Source: Streptomyces tirandamycinicus
GTDB lineage: Bacteria; Actinomycetota; Actinomycetes; Streptomycetales; Streptomycetaceae
DNA length: 64,000 nt
NCBI RefSeq assembly: GCF_003097515.1
Contig: NZ_CP029188.1
Location: 3,474,501 to 3,538,500, forward strand
Reading direction: 5' to 3'
Positions 35,628 to 45,010 of the stretch are shown here, one piece after another. Below the pieces are notes generated by a model. It worked only from the letters and a program-made list of their open reading frames with translations, made no database searches and had not been told where the DNA came from. Position numbers and translations under genes: made by a program. How positions within the stretch are numbered: position 1 is the stretch's first letter; every line of letters starts with the position of its first letter.

Positions 35628-37079
35628 GTGACGACGATGACTGACGCTTCCGCGCGCTTCCGCGAGTTCAAGATGCCCGACGTGGGCGAGGGACTCACCG
35701 AGGCCGAGATCCTCAAGTGGTACGTCCAGCCCGGCGACACGGTCACCGACGGACAGGTCGTGTGCGAGGTCGAGACCGCCAAGGCCGCGGTGGAACTGCC
35801 CATCCCCTACGACGGAGTGGTGCACGAGCTGCGCTTCGACGAGGGCACCACCGTGGACGTCGGCACCGCGATCATCACCGTGGACGTGGCGCCGGGCTCC
35901 GGCCCGGCCGACGAGCCGCGGCCCGCGGCCGCCGAGCCGGAGGCCGCCGAGTCCGCGGCCGCCGGGCCGGAGGCCGAGGCGCCGGAGAAGCCCGCCGGCC
36001 GGCAGCCGGTGCTGGTCGGCTACGGCGTGGCGGAGTCCTCCACCAAGCGCCGTCCGCGCAAGGGCACTTCGGTGCCCGGGCAGGCCCAGCAGGCCGCGCA
36101 GACCGAGGCCGCGGCGGCCGTGCAGGCCGAGCTGAACGGCCACGGGACCACGGCGCCCGCCGCGCCCCGCCCGCTGGCCAAGCCCCCGGTCCGCAAGCTG
36201 GCCAAGGACCTCGGGGTGGACCTCGCCACGGTCGTGCCCAGCGGCCCCGACGGGATCATCACCCGCGACGACGTCCGGGCGGCCGTGTCCCCGGCCGAGG
36301 CTCCCGCGCCCGCCGCAGTGCCCGAGCCGGTGGCCGCGGAGACCGCGACCGCGCCCTCCGCGCCCGCGGTGGCCGGTGCCCGCGAGACCCGCGTCCCGGT
36401 CAAGGGCGTCCGCAAGGCCACCGCCCAGGCGATGGTCGGCTCGGCCTTCACCGCACCGCACGTCACCGAGTTCGTCACGGTCGACGTCACGCGCACGATG
36501 AAGCTGGTCGAGGAGCTGAAGTCCGACAAGGACATGGCCGGGCTGCGGGTGAACCCCCTGCTGCTCGTCGCCAGGGCGCTGCTGGTCGCGATCAGGCGCA
36601 ATCCGGAGATCAACGCCGCCTGGGACGAGGCGAACCAGGAGATCGTGCTCAAGCACTACGTCAACCTGGGCATCGCCGCGGCCACACCGCGCGGTCTGAT
36701 CGTGCCGAACATCAAGGACGCGCACGACAAGACCCTGCCGCAGCTCGCCGAGGCCCTCGGCGAGCTGGTGTCCACCGCCCGTGAGGGGAGGACGACCCCG
36801 GCCGCGATGCAGGGCGGCACGGTGACGATCACCAATGTGGGCGTCTTCGGGGTCGACACCGGCACGCCGATCCTCAACCCCGGCGAGTCGGCGATCCTCG
36901 CGGTCGGCGCGATCAAGCTCCAGCCGTGGGTCCACAAGGGCAAGGTCAAGCCCCGCCAGGTCACCACGCTGGCGCTCTCCTTCGACCACCGGCTGGTCGA
37001 CGGCGAACTGGGCTCCAAGGTCCTGGCGGACGTCGCCGCCGTGCTGGAGCAGCCGAAGAGGCTCATCACCTGGGTCTGA
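35628..37079 (+). CDS. bkdC: Dihydrolipoamide acyltransferase E2 (second cluster)
   Basis: 483 residues. One lipoyl domain with K52 (VETAKAAVEL), an Ala/Glu/Pro linker, E1/E3-binding domain (PVRKLAKDLGVDLATVVPSG), second Ala/Pro linker, and acyltransferase domain with catalytic SFDHRLVDG. Shorter linkers than the paralogue at 13680. GTG at 35628 with GAGGAGAGGG upstream; ATG at 35637 is possible. Followed by a strong terminator; no E3 gene. Confidence 0.92.
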   Translation: MTTMTDASARFREFKMPDVGEGLTEAEILKWYVQPGDTVTDGQVVCEVETAKAAVELPIPYDGVVHELRFDEGTTVDVGTAIITVDVAPGSGPADEPRPAAAEPEAAESAAAGPEAEAPEKPAGRQPVLVGYGVAESSTKRRPRKGTSVPGQAQQAAQTEAAAAVQAELNGHGTTAPAAPRPLAKPPVRKLAKDLGVDLATVVPSGPDGIITRDDVRAAVSPAEAPAPAAVPEPVAAETATAPSAPAVAGARETRVPVKGVRKATAQAMVGSAFTAPHVTEFVTVDVTRTMKLVEELKSDKDMAGLRVNPLLLVARALLVAIRRNPEINAAWDEANQEIVLKHYVNLGIAAATPRGLIVPNIKDAHDKTLPQLAEALGELVSTAREGRTTPAAMQGGTVTITNVGVFGVDTGTPILNPGESAILAVGAIKLQPWVHKGKVKPRQVTTLALSFDHRLVDGELGSKVLADVAAVLEQPKRLITWV

Positions 37080-37195
37080 CGCTCCGGTTCGGTACAGGAC
37101 ACCGTGCGGCCGGACGACCGCACGGCCGCATGGCCGCGCACCGTACGACCGCGCTGCCGTCTGACCGCCGCAGGACCGCAGGACCGCACGAAGGA

Positions 37196-37227
37196 AGGTC
37201 CCGGGACGCCGCCGCGTCCCGGGACCT
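37196..37227. terminator. Strong terminator after the second bkd cluster
   Basis: Fourteen-base perfect arms (AGGTCCCGGGACGC and GCGTCCCGGGACCT) with a four-base loop, between convergent bkdC and the carboxypeptidase gene; it can serve both strands. Confidence 0.9.
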
Positions 37228-37253
37228 CTTGCGTCGATCGGTGAGTGCGGCGA

Positions 37254-38198
37254 TCAGTCCCGCTGGGTGCCGACCGGGAGCGAACGCAGCTCCATCGTGC
37301 GGGCGCTGCTGGAGGCGAAGCCGAAGTCGAGGAGCTTCGCCGCGTCCTTGAACCGGTTGTCGCCCGTGGACGACGCCAGGACCACGCCGGTGTAGGTCTT
37401 GCCGTTGCGGGTCGCGGCGAAGACGAGGCAGGGGCCCGCCGCCGTGCCGGTACCGGTCTTCACACCGATGGCGCCGCCGTACGAGCCCAGCAGCTTGTTG
37501 GTGTTGTACCAGGTGTACGTGCGGGTGCCGCCGGTGCTGGTCGTGGCCGCGGCCTTGTACGACGTCGGCTTGACGACCTCGCGGAAGACGGAGCTGCTCA
37601 TCGCGTGACGGGCCAGCTTCGCCAGGTCCGACGGGGTGGTGTAGTTGTTCCCGGTCCGCGAGATGCCGTCGAACGAGTCGAACTTGGTGTTGGTCAGGCC
37701 CAGTTGCTTGGCCTTCGCGTTCATCTTGCCGATGAAGGAGCTGGTGCGGGCGGCGGTCGTGGTGCCCGTGCCGTACGTGTCGGCCAGGGCGTACGCGGCG
37801 TCGCAGCCGGACGGCAGCATCAGCCCGGACAGCAGCTGGCGGACGGTCAGCTTGTCACCGGTGCGCAGGTCCGCGGTGCTGGCGCCCTCGCGGGCGACGT
37901 AGTTGCGGTACTCGGCCTTGACCGTGACCTTCTTGTTCAGGTCCACGCCCCGGATGGTGAGCACCGTTATGGCCGTCACCAGCTTCGTCGTGCTGGCCAT
38001 CTGGCGGCGGGTGTTGCCGGCCTTGCCGTAGACGGCCCTGCCGTCCGCCTGGTCCAGGAGGAAGCCGCCCTTGGCCGTGATGGACGGGGTCGGCGTCGCC
38101 GCGTGCGCGGGGGCGGCCAGGGGCGAGGCCGTCAGCAGCAGACCACCGGCGAGAGCGACGGTGGCGGCGCGACGCACGCCCTTGTGGCTGGTTTTCAA
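37254..38198 (-). CDS. D-alanyl-D-alanine carboxypeptidase (penicillin-binding protein, S11 family)
   Basis: 314 residues from TTG at 38198, which has GGAG eight bases upstream and begins directly before a twin-basic signal peptide (KGVRRAATVALAGGLLL), cleaved probably after AHA33. Catalytic S69-T-T-K72, second motif SGCDA (SGC instead of the common SGN) and KTG box in GVKTGTGTA. It trims the terminal D-Ala of peptidoglycan stem peptides. An in-frame extension to 38273 would put 25 residues before the signal peptide and is less likely. Confidence 0.9.
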   Translation of the reverse strand: MKTSHKGVRRAATVALAGGLLLTASPLAAPAHAATPTPSITAKGGFLLDQADGRAVYGKAGNTRRQMASTTKLVTAITVLTIRGVDLNKKVTVKAEYRNYVAREGASTADLRTGDKLTVRQLLSGLMLPSGCDAAYALADTYGTGTTTAARTSSFIGKMNAKAKQLGLTNTKFDSFDGISRTGNNYTTPSDLAKLARHAMSSSVFREVVKPTSYKAAATTSTGGTRTYTWYNTNKLLGSYGGAIGVKTGTGTAAGPCLVFAATRNGKTYTGVVLASSTGDNRFKDAAKLLDFGFASSSARTMELRSLPVGTQRD

Positions 38199-38555
38199 AG
38201 GAAACGCTCCGATTGGTCGCGTATGCGAGGAGTGCAGGGGTTCGCAGGGTTGATCGGACCCTGCGGGAAACAAGGATCCCGATACAAGACACCTGAGGGG
38301 TGTGAATGGATGTACCGACGTGGCGCGCTTCTCCGCGCCCGGTCCTTTTCGGTCCGCTCCGGTCGGCTGTGGTCTGATCCGTTCGGTCCCGGTCAGTCCC
38401 AGCCCCTCCCGGTCCGCGTGTGGTTTCTTCCCCTCCCCCTCTCCTCGCCAAGTGATCTCCCCTCCCCGCTCCTCGCCGGGCGCCCTCCGCCTCCGCCTCG
38501 TCCTGGATGGTGGACGGCCTCACCGTTGCACACCCGTTGTATCTATGCTGTGCGC
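38199..38555. other. Divergent promoter region, carboxypeptidase / GntR
   Basis: 357 bases. Near the carboxypeptidase start lies the dyad GCAGGGT-N7-ACCCTGC (38244-38264). The middle is pyrimidine-rich with many CGGTCC/CCGGTC words but no clean repeat. No coding frame with a known pattern. Confidence 0.5.
38244..38264. promoter_or_regulatory. Inverted repeat in the carboxypeptidase leader
   Basis: Perfect seven-base arms GCAGGGT and ACCCTGC, seven-base spacer, 46-66 bases upstream of the TTG start. Could be an operator or a leader hairpin. Confidence 0.45.
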
Positions 38556-39209
38556 ATGCCCACCGCCCCCGTGAGACAGCCCCCTGCCGCCGAGCGCGTC
38601 TACGCCCACATCAAGCAGGCCGTCCTCGACCGCCGCTACGAGGGCGGCACCCTGCTCACCGAGGGCGAACTCGCCGAAGCCGTCGGGGTGTCCCGCACCC
38701 CCGTCCGCGAGGCGCTCCTCAAGCTGGAGATGGAAGGACTCCTCAGGCTCTACCCGAAGAAGGGCGCGCTCGTGCTCGCCGTCTCCGCGCAGGAGATCGC
38801 GGACGTGGTCGAAACCCGGCTGCTGGTCGAGGAGTTCACCGTCCGCCGGGCCGTCCCCGCCCCGCCCCGGCTGATCCGGCGCCTGGAGGAACTGCTCGAC
38901 GAGCACAGGCGGTGTGCCGAGTCCGGCGACCTCGCCGAGGTCGCCGCCACCGACCGCTGCTTCCATGCGGAGATCGTCCGCCACGCCGGCAACGAGATCC
39001 TCTCCCGCCTCTACGACCAGCTGCGCGACCGCCAGTTGAGGATGGGGGTCGCCGTCATGCACTCCCACCCCGACCGCGTCGCCAAGAACATCGCCGAGCA
39101 CGCCGAGTTGCTGGACGCCATCAGGGCCGGTGACGCCGAGCGGGCCGCGGCCTGTGTGCGCCGGCACCTGGGCTGGGTGAAGGTGCTGGTCCGGGGTGAG
39201 GAGGGATGA
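38556..39209 (+). CDS. GntR (FadR subfamily) transcriptional regulator
   Basis: 217 residues. Winged helix at residues 12-75 (VYAHIKQAVLDRRYEGGTLL, ELAEAVGVSRTPVREALLKL) and FCD effector domain with the metal-site-type pattern (ATDRCFHAEIVRHAGN, HPDRVAKNIAEHAELLDAI). It overlaps the MFS transporter start by ATGA and so probably controls its own operon in response to the transported compound, likely an organic acid. Confidence 0.9.
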   Translation: MPTAPVRQPPAAERVYAHIKQAVLDRRYEGGTLLTEGELAEAVGVSRTPVREALLKLEMEGLLRLYPKKGALVLAVSAQEIADVVETRLLVEEFTVRRAVPAPPRLIRRLEELLDEHRRCAESGDLAEVAATDRCFHAEIVRHAGNEILSRLYDQLRDRQLRMGVAVMHSHPDRVAKNIAEHAELLDAIRAGDAERAAACVRRHLGWVKVLVRGEEG

Positions 39210-40507
39210 GCCGGGAGTGCGCCGCACTGCCCGGCGATCCCCCGGGTGGACGCCGGGCCGCCCTCGTCTGGGGCATCGGCGTCGCCGTCTACTTCGTCGC
39301 CGTCATCTTCCGTACCTCGCTGGGCGTCGCCGGCCTCGACGCGGCCGACCGCTTCGACGTCAACGCCTCCGCGCTCTCGGCCTTCTCCATACTCCAGCTG
39401 CTCGTCTACGCGGGCATGCAGATACCCGTCGGCCTCATGGTCGACCGGCTCGGCACCAGGAAGGTGCTGGCCCTCGGCGTCGTCCTGTTCACCGCCGGGC
39501 AGCTCGGCTTCGCCTTCTCCCCCTCGTACGGGACCGCCCTCGCCGCACGGGCGCTCCTCGGCTGCGGCGACGCGATGACCTTCATCAGCGTGCTGCGGCT
39601 CGGCTCCCGCTGGTTCCCCGCCCGCCGTGGACCGTTCGTCGCCCAGGTCGCGGCACTGTTCGGGATGGCGGGCAACCTGGTCTCCACCCTCGTGGTCTCC
39701 CGGATGCTGGAGGGCCTCGGCTGGACCGCGACGTTCGCGGGCAGCGCCGCGGCCGGGGCGGTCGTCCTCGTCCTGCTCCTCCTCTTCCTCAGGGACCATC
39801 CCGAGGGCTGGGAGCCGCCGTCCGCCGGGCCGGCCGGTGCGGTCTTCGTCCGCCGGCAGCTCGCCCTCTCCTGGCGCGAGCCCGGCACCAGGCTCGGGAT
39901 GTGGGTGCACTTCACCACCCAGTTCCCCGCCATGGTGTTCCTGCTGCTGTGGGGGCTGCCGTTCCTCGTCGAGGCCCAGCGGCTCTCCCGGGAGACCGCC
40001 GGCTGGCTGCTCACCCTCGTGGTCGTCTCCCACATGGTGGTGGGACTGGTCTACGGGCAGATCATCGCCCGGCACCACGCCGCCCGGGCGCCGCTCGCCC
40101 TCGGTACGGCCGCGGCGACGGCCACGGCATGGGCGGCCACCCTCGCCTTCCCGGGAGACCGGGCCCCGATGTGGCTGCTGATCACGCTCTGCGCGGTCCT
40201 CGGCGCATGCGGCCCCGCCTCGATGATCGGTTTCGACTTCGCCCGCCCCGCCAACCCGCCGGAACGCCAGGGGACCGCGTCCGGCATCGTCAACATGGGC
40301 GGCTTCGTGGCCTCCATGACCACGCTGCTGGCGGTTGGCGTACTGCTGGACGCGACCGGCGGCGACTACCGCGTCGCGTTCTCCTCCGTCTTCGCCCTGC
40401 AGGCGCTGGGCGTGACGCAGATCCTCCGGCTGCGGGCACGCACGGTCCGGCTGGAGCGGGAGCGGCTGGTGGCGAGCCGGGTCGAGGCGGTCCACGTCCC
40501 GGTGTGA
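39206..40507 (+). CDS. MFS transporter
   Basis: 433 residues, about twelve hydrophobic helices. Loop 2-3 motif GLMVDRLGTRKVLALG is the MFS signature; first helix region VYFVAVIFRTSLGVAGLDAA resembles nitrate/organic-acid:cation symporters and YihN-like transporters. The ATG overlaps the GntR stop. The substrate cannot be deduced. The last codons are duplicated in the downstream gap. Confidence 0.88.
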   Translation: MSRECAALPGDPPGGRRAALVWGIGVAVYFVAVIFRTSLGVAGLDAADRFDVNASALSAFSILQLLVYAGMQIPVGLMVDRLGTRKVLALGVVLFTAGQLGFAFSPSYGTALAARALLGCGDAMTFISVLRLGSRWFPARRGPFVAQVAALFGMAGNLVSTLVVSRMLEGLGWTATFAGSAAAGAVVLVLLLLFLRDHPEGWEPPSAGPAGAVFVRRQLALSWREPGTRLGMWVHFTTQFPAMVFLLLWGLPFLVEAQRLSRETAGWLLTLVVVSHMVVGLVYGQIIARHHAARAPLALGTAAATATAWAATLAFPGDRAPMWLLITLCAVLGACGPASMIGFDFARPANPPERQGTASGIVNMGGFVASMTTLLAVGVLLDATGGDYRVAFSSVFALQALGVTQILRLRARTVRLERERLVASRVEAVHVPV

Positions 40508-40622
40508 GGGGCGTGGTGGGTGCCCTGGTGTGGCGCGGGCAGGGCAGGGCCCGGTGTGCGGCGGCGGGGCACGTCCCGGTGTGCGGGGTGCGGTGTGGGT
40601 GCCCTGGCGTGGCGTGTGCGGG
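40493..40622. repeat. Diverged 77-bp tandem duplication at the MFS 3' end
   Basis: CACGTCCCGGTGTG (40493-40506, including the last MFS codons and part of the stop) recurs at 40570, and about 50 following bases match in both (GTGGGTGCCCTGG, GTGGCG). The surrounding 260-bp gap holds further GTGTGCGG words and no gene. Confidence 0.75.
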
Positions 40623-40769
40623 GCGCGTCCCGCGTCCGGGGCGCGCGGTGCGGCGCCGGGGCGGACGTGACGCACCGTCCACGGCGCCCCACGGAGGTTA
40701 GCGGCCGAGGTGCACCGGAGGCGTCCGACGTGCCCCGGATGCGGCCACGGCGCCCGGAACCCGACCCCG

Positions 40770-41594
40770 CTACGGCGTCACCGCGAACGACTCCAGGATC
40801 GCGTCCGCGAGGCCGGGGTCCCCTTCGATCTTGATTCGGTCGGCGACGGCGGCGGGCCGGACCCGGCCGGCCGCCAGCCGCACATAGGTCTCCCAGTCCA
40901 GCGCCAGCGTCACGGCCGGGCCCAGTGACGGCGAGCCGTCGACGGTGCCGCGTCCGTCCGCGCCGACCCGCACCGTCCGCAGGAACTCCACCGGCCCGTG
41001 CACATCGACGACCACCGCCGAGTGGGGTGGCGCCCCGGCGCCCTTGGCGACGACCTTCGGCAGCGCCGAGATGAACTGGTCACGGGCGACGAACGCGCCG
41101 GGGGAGTCGAGGTTGCCCGGCGCGTTCAGCGCGGCGCGCAGGTCCTGTTCGTGCACCCAGACGTCGAACGCCCGCATACGGTAGGCCTGTTCCAGCGTCT
41201 GCTCCGCACCCAGCGGGGCGCGCACCATCGTCTCCGGAGAGCGGTTCTCGTTCCGCAGCTGACGGTTCCGCCGGATGATCGTGTACTCGAGCTCGGAGGT
41301 CATCTCCGGCGCCGTGTGGTGGCGGCGCACATCGACCTGCATCTCCATGTAGCGGGCGAACTCGCTGCGCACATGGTAGAGATCGCGCGGCAGGCTGTGG
41401 ATCGGGCGGGGGTCGCCGAGCATCTCGCACTCCATGCCGATGATGTGCGACACGATGTCGCGAACCGACCATGCGGGGCACGGCGTCGGGCGGTTCCACT
41501 CGCCCTCCGCGAGCGGCTGCACCAGCTCGGATATGGCTTCGATGGAGTGGGTCCAGGCGTCGGCGTAGGTCTGGAGACTGGGATGGACGGTCAC
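40770..41594 (-). CDS. Maleylpyruvate isomerase family protein (DinB-like, mycothiol-dependent type)
   Basis: 274 residues. Metal-binding DinB/MDMPI fold: helix with GEWNRPTPCPAWSVRDIVSH and HIIGMECEML, a later ligand-bearing helix AFDVWVHEQDLRAAL, and a C-terminal SCP2-like domain (LALDWETYVRLAAGR). Family members are zinc or nickel enzymes using mycothiol; many have unknown substrates. GTG at 41594 has GAGGGG upstream. Confidence 0.85.
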   Translation of the reverse strand: MTVHPSLQTYADAWTHSIEAISELVQPLAEGEWNRPTPCPAWSVRDIVSHIIGMECEMLGDPRPIHSLPRDLYHVRSEFARYMEMQVDVRRHHTAPEMTSELEYTIIRRNRQLRNENRSPETMVRAPLGAEQTLEQAYRMRAFDVWVHEQDLRAALNAPGNLDSPGAFVARDQFISALPKVVAKGAGAPPHSAVVVDVHGPVEFLRTVRVGADGRGTVDGSPSLGPAVTLALDWETYVRLAAGRVRPAAVADRIKIEGDPGLADAILESFAVTP

Positions 41595-41759
41595 GGAACC
41601 CCTCGGCGGTCGTGCGCGGTCTGGGTGCGGGCGGCTGCCGGGGGTCCTGGGGGTGACCCCCGGGAGAGAACAGTACGCTGCCCTTGGGCACCCCGGCAGT
41701 GCTTTCGTGTGACGATGGTAGGCCCGTGTTGACGGCTCGAATGCCAGGACGGTGGTAGT

Positions 41760-42563
41760 GTGCGCGCCTCACTCATCCAGATCGCGGTAGACCGTGACGA
41801 ACCGGTGGACTCCCGCCGTCGCCGAGCGGCCGAACTGGTCCGGGAGCAACGGGGTTCCGCCCTTGTCGTCCTTCCCGAACTCTGGACCGTGGGGGCCTTC
41901 GCCTACGACTCCTTCGAGACGGAGGCCGAGACGCTGGACGGCCCCACGCACCGGGTCATGGCGGAGGCCGCGGCCGACGCGGGCGTCTGGCTGCACGCCG
42001 GATCCGTCGTCGAGCGGGCCGCCGACGGCCGCCTCTTCAACACCTCGCTGGTGCTGTCCCCCGAGGGCCGCCTCGCGGGCGTCTACCGGAAGATCCACCG
42101 CTTCGGCTTCGACAAGGGCGAGGCCGTGATGATGGCCGCGGGCGAGGACCTGGTGACCGTACGGCTGCCCGAGGCGACCCTCGGTCTCGGCACCTGCTAC
42201 GACCTGCGCTTCCCGGAGCTCTTCCGCGGCCTGGTGGACGCCGGCGCCGACACGCTCGTCGTCCCCGCGGGCTGGCCGGAGCGGCGGCGTGCCCACTGGA
42301 CCCTGCTGGCGCAGGCCCGGGCGGTGGAGAACCAGGCGTACGTCCTCGCCTGCGGCAGCGCGGGCACCCACGCGGGCGTGGAGCAGGCGGGCCACAGCAT
42401 CGTCGTCGACCCGTGGGGCGAGGTCCTGGCGGAGGCGGGCGCCGGTGAGGAGGTCCTCACGGTCGACCTGGACCCGAAGAGGCCGGGGGCGACCCGCGAG
42501 CAGTTCCCGGCCCTCAAGGACCGCCGTCTGGGCCTGGCACCCCCGGCGGTACGGGGGAGCTGA
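41760..42563 (+). CDS. Carbon-nitrogen hydrolase (nitrilase superfamily)
   Basis: 267 residues with the full catalytic triad: E40 (VLPELW), K111 (VYRKIHRFG) and C146 (LGTCYDLRFPE). The sequence is closest in style to the omega-amidase/Nit branch; the substrate is uncertain. GTG at 41760 gives the family N-terminus and has GGTGG upstream. Confidence 0.9.
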   Translation: MRASLIQIAVDRDEPVDSRRRRAAELVREQRGSALVVLPELWTVGAFAYDSFETEAETLDGPTHRVMAEAAADAGVWLHAGSVVERAADGRLFNTSLVLSPEGRLAGVYRKIHRFGFDKGEAVMMAAGEDLVTVRLPEATLGLGTCYDLRFPELFRGLVDAGADTLVVPAGWPERRRAHWTLLAQARAVENQAYVLACGSAGTHAGVEQAGHSIVVDPWGEVLAEAGAGEEVLTVDLDPKRPGATREQFPALKDRRLGLAPPAVRGS

Positions 42564-42786
42564 CACCCCGAGACCGGCCCCGCCCGGCCCCGGCCGGACG
42601 GGACCCGGCCGCTCCCGCCCGCCGCAGGCCCGTGGCGGTCAGCCGTGGGTCCCGGCGGTCGTGTGGTCCCCGTCGGCGGTCGCGTGGACCCCGTGCGTCC
42701 ACTGCGTCCCGGGGGGAGCGGCCCCCCGCCGGGCGGTGCCGGACCGCCCGCGGTCCCCCCGCTCCGCGAGTGGCACCCTTGACCGC

Positions 42787-42942
42787 ATGAACGCCGCCGC
42801 TTCCCCCGCGCCCCGCCGCCGTGCCCGTGTCCGTGCCCCCGAGCTGATCGGCAAGGGTGGCTGGCTCAACACGGGTGGCAAGAGTCTGACGCTCGCGGAC
42901 CTACGAGGTAAGTGCGTTGTTGTAGATTTCTGGATTTCCTGA
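42787..42942 (+). pseudogene. Stub: original 5' end of the thioredoxin/NHL gene cut by integration
   Basis: 51 codons that match the N-terminus of the intact gene at 47208: both share ARVRAPELIGKGGW, NTGGK and then LxLAD-RG. The frame is diverted into element sequence and stops at 42942 right after DFW. The host promoter presumably still drives this stub. The codons after 42900 (CTA, GTT, GTT, GTA) are unlike host usage. Confidence 0.85.
42891..42942. other. attL region of the integrative element
   Basis: Aligned with 47324-47375 at a constant offset of 4433 bases. Exact shared words are CGAGGT (42904-42909) and GATTT-Y-TGGA (42925-42934). Left of this the sequence is host coding; right of it is element DNA leading into the integrase promoter. 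The exact crossover dinucleotide cannot be fixed by eye. Confidence 0.7.
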
Positions 42943-42963
42943 ACCAATGTGAGCACTCCTCGC

Positions 42964-42979
42964 TAGCGTTGGGCGCGTG
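42964..42979 (+). promoter_or_regulatory. -10 element and leaderless start of the integrase
   Basis: TAGCGT (42964-42969), seven bases, then the GTG start, with no ribosome site. The same TAGCGT-N7-start geometry recurs at 46689-46704 in the element. Confidence 0.5.
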
Positions 42980-44542
42980 CACCAACACACCACTGCTGAC
43001 CTGTACTTGCGCCTGTCCCTGGACCGGGAGGGCAAGACCGCGATCGACCGCCAGGAAGCCGACTGCCGCGCATGGGCGGAGCGCAACGGACTGACCGTCC
43101 GCAAGGTCCACATCGACCGTGGACGTTCCGGTTACAAGAACGTCAGCCGCAAGGGGTTCGATGCGGCGATCACAGCAGCCACGGCCGGCGTAGTGGGCGT
43201 TCTGATCGTCTGGAAGCTCGACCGTCTGTCCCGCAAGGGCATCGGCGAGGTCGGCAAGGCGCTGGACGACATAGGCCGGGTCGGCGGACGGCTGGTCTCC
43301 GTCATGGACGGCCTCGACACGAAGAACGACAGCGCCCGGGTCACCATCGCGATGCTGGCGGAACTGGCGCGCAACGAGTCCCGCAACCTTGGGATGCGCG
43401 TCGGCAACGCCAAGCGGTACCTACGGCAGCGGGGCCAGTGGATCGGCGGACAGCCGCCTTACGGGCTGCTGGTGGACCCGGAGGCGAAGAAGCTCGTCCA
43501 CGACCCCGAGACCGCCGTCTACGCCCGCCTGATCGCCGACGAGGCGCTGTCCGGGAAGGTCCTCGTCCACATCGCCCGGCTGCTGAACGAGCACGGGGTG
43601 GAGTCCGCCCGTGGGGGCGAGTGGAACTCGTCCAGCGTCATGCAACTCCTTCGTTCACCGGCCTTCGCCGGTCTCATGCCGCAGACCGAGTACGAGGAGC
43701 AGCCGGACGGGACACGCAAGTACATGAACCGGGTCTCTCCCTACCGAGACCCGGAGACGCTGGAGACCGTGAGCATCGGTGAGGGGATCATCACGGTCGG
43801 GGAGCGTGAGCTCATCCTCCGCCAGCTCGAAGCGCGCACGTTTCCTCTGGCGGGGAAGCGGCACGGTCACAAGCAGGGGAAGTCGCTGCTCACCGGGATA
43901 GCACGTTGTGGGCTCTGCGGGGCCCGGATGAGCAAGGCCGGCACGTCGTACCAGTGCTCCAGCCACCGCATGGGGCGGGGATGCTCCGGTGTCTCGGCCC
44001 GTGTGGAGAGCATTGACGACTACGTGACTCGGGCGTTCCTCTCACGCCTGCCGTCCCTGGAGCCTCAGGACCCGCTGCTCGCCGTGATCGCCGATCGCTG
44101 GGTACAGAGGGAGGACCCGGAGGTTTTCGCGAAGCGGGACGCGATCGAGGCGGAGATCGCGGACGAGGGGGCCCGTCTGGCGGAACTGGAGGAGGCCAGG
44201 TACGTCCGTGGCGAGTTCACCGGCGAAGACGCGATCGACCGGTACAACCGGCTCGCCGGACGACTTCGTACCCGGATCGAGGGGCTGCGCGCGGACCTAC
44301 TGCGGATGCCGACCCCTTCCGTGGACATCTCTCCACTCCTGGATGCGAACCTGCTGCGTGAAGCCTGGGAGGCCGACGACGCAGCCGGAAGGCGTGAACG
44401 CCTCGGCCTCGCAATCGATCGCGTGGAAGTCCAGCGAGGCAAGGTGGGCGTGAGGTTCAACGGTGACGAGCGCTGCCGGATCGTCTGGGCGACCAGAAGC
44501 GAGGCTGGGGTGGAATCCACGGGTGACGAAGTGACGGAATGA
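42977..44542 (+). CDS. Large serine recombinase (integrase)
   Basis: 521 residues. Resolvase-type catalytic domain with nucleophile S14 (DLYLRLSLDREG) and conserved VWKLDRLSRKGIGEV; recombinase domain (GQWIGGQPPYGLL); zinc ribbon with ARCGLCGARMSK and CSSH; coiled-coil segment near 380-430 (IEAEIADEGARLAELEEA). It catalyses directional attP x attB recombination. No excisionase/RDF is recognisable unless one of the small ORFs serves. Its stop codon lies in a 22-bp inverted repeat arm. Confidence 0.93.
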   Translation: MHQHTTADLYLRLSLDREGKTAIDRQEADCRAWAERNGLTVRKVHIDRGRSGYKNVSRKGFDAAITAATAGVVGVLIVWKLDRLSRKGIGEVGKALDDIGRVGGRLVSVMDGLDTKNDSARVTIAMLAELARNESRNLGMRVGNAKRYLRQRGQWIGGQPPYGLLVDPEAKKLVHDPETAVYARLIADEALSGKVLVHIARLLNEHGVESARGGEWNSSSVMQLLRSPAFAGLMPQTEYEEQPDGTRKYMNRVSPYRDPETLETVSIGEGIITVGERELILRQLEARTFPLAGKRHGHKQGKSLLTGIARCGLCGARMSKAGTSYQCSSHRMGRGCSGVSARVESIDDYVTRAFLSRLPSLEPQDPLLAVIADRWVQREDPEVFAKRDAIEAEIADEGARLAELEEARYVRGEFTGEDAIDRYNRLAGRLRTRIEGLRADLLRMPTPSVDISPLLDANLLREAWEADDAAGRRERLGLAIDRVEVQRGKVGVRFNGDERCRIVWATRSEAGVESTGDEVTE

Positions 44543-44627
44543 CGGTCGAAGCCCATTACCCCTTTAAGAGATGTTCTAAGTCTCTATAGATGGAATAGAG
44601 CAAAACGTCATTCCGTCACTTCGTCAC
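44523..44627. repeat. 22-bp perfect inverted repeat around an AT-rich loop at the integrase end
   Basis: Arms 44523-44544 and 44606-44627 are exact reverse complements; each consists of three 8-bp words of type TGACGAAG / TGACGGAA / TGACGGTC. The 61-base AT-rich loop has smaller stems (CTCTAT...ATAGAG; AGAGA...TCTCT). It may terminate integrase transcription, encode a structured RNA, or be an iteron-like protein-binding site. Confidence 0.8.
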
Positions 44628-45010
44628 TGGGGCCATCGGAGGGTCGGCGCGAAGTTGCGCTGGGGGTCACCATCCCGACCCCGACCCCAGCTCGAAATAC
44701 GCACGCTGGGTGCGACGCCATTTTTCGGGACCATCATCACCCTGACCAGCGGATATTGACCGCCGCAGGCGCCAGAGCGACACAGTTAACGCCGTGCAAA
44801 GCCCGCCGAACGCCCCATGATGCAGTCCGGAGGGCAGGGCAACACCACGAGCCTCCGCAGTCGTCCCTCCCGATCGGGACGGCGGGCTCGGGGGCTCTCG
44901 TCCCTTCGCTGGCACCCCAACCGCCCTGTCTTAAGGCCCTCTTGCGCGGCTCAGCCGCAGGGGTGAGGCTCGTGCACGCTGGTGCAACCCACTCGACGGC
45001 GGGAGCGACC
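44628..45010. other. Element gap before the DUF6879 operon
   Basis: No recognisable gene. The 3' end holds the dyad TGCAC-GCTG-GTGCA (44974-44987), 24 bases before the small broken gene, probably an operator for its promoter. Confidence 0.5.
44974..44987. promoter_or_regulatory. TGCAC-GCTG-GTGCA dyad
   Basis: Perfect five-base arms; candidate binding site for the HTH/DUF5753 protein of the same operon. GTGCAAC also occurs at 46644-46650 before the small cargo genes. Confidence 0.4.
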
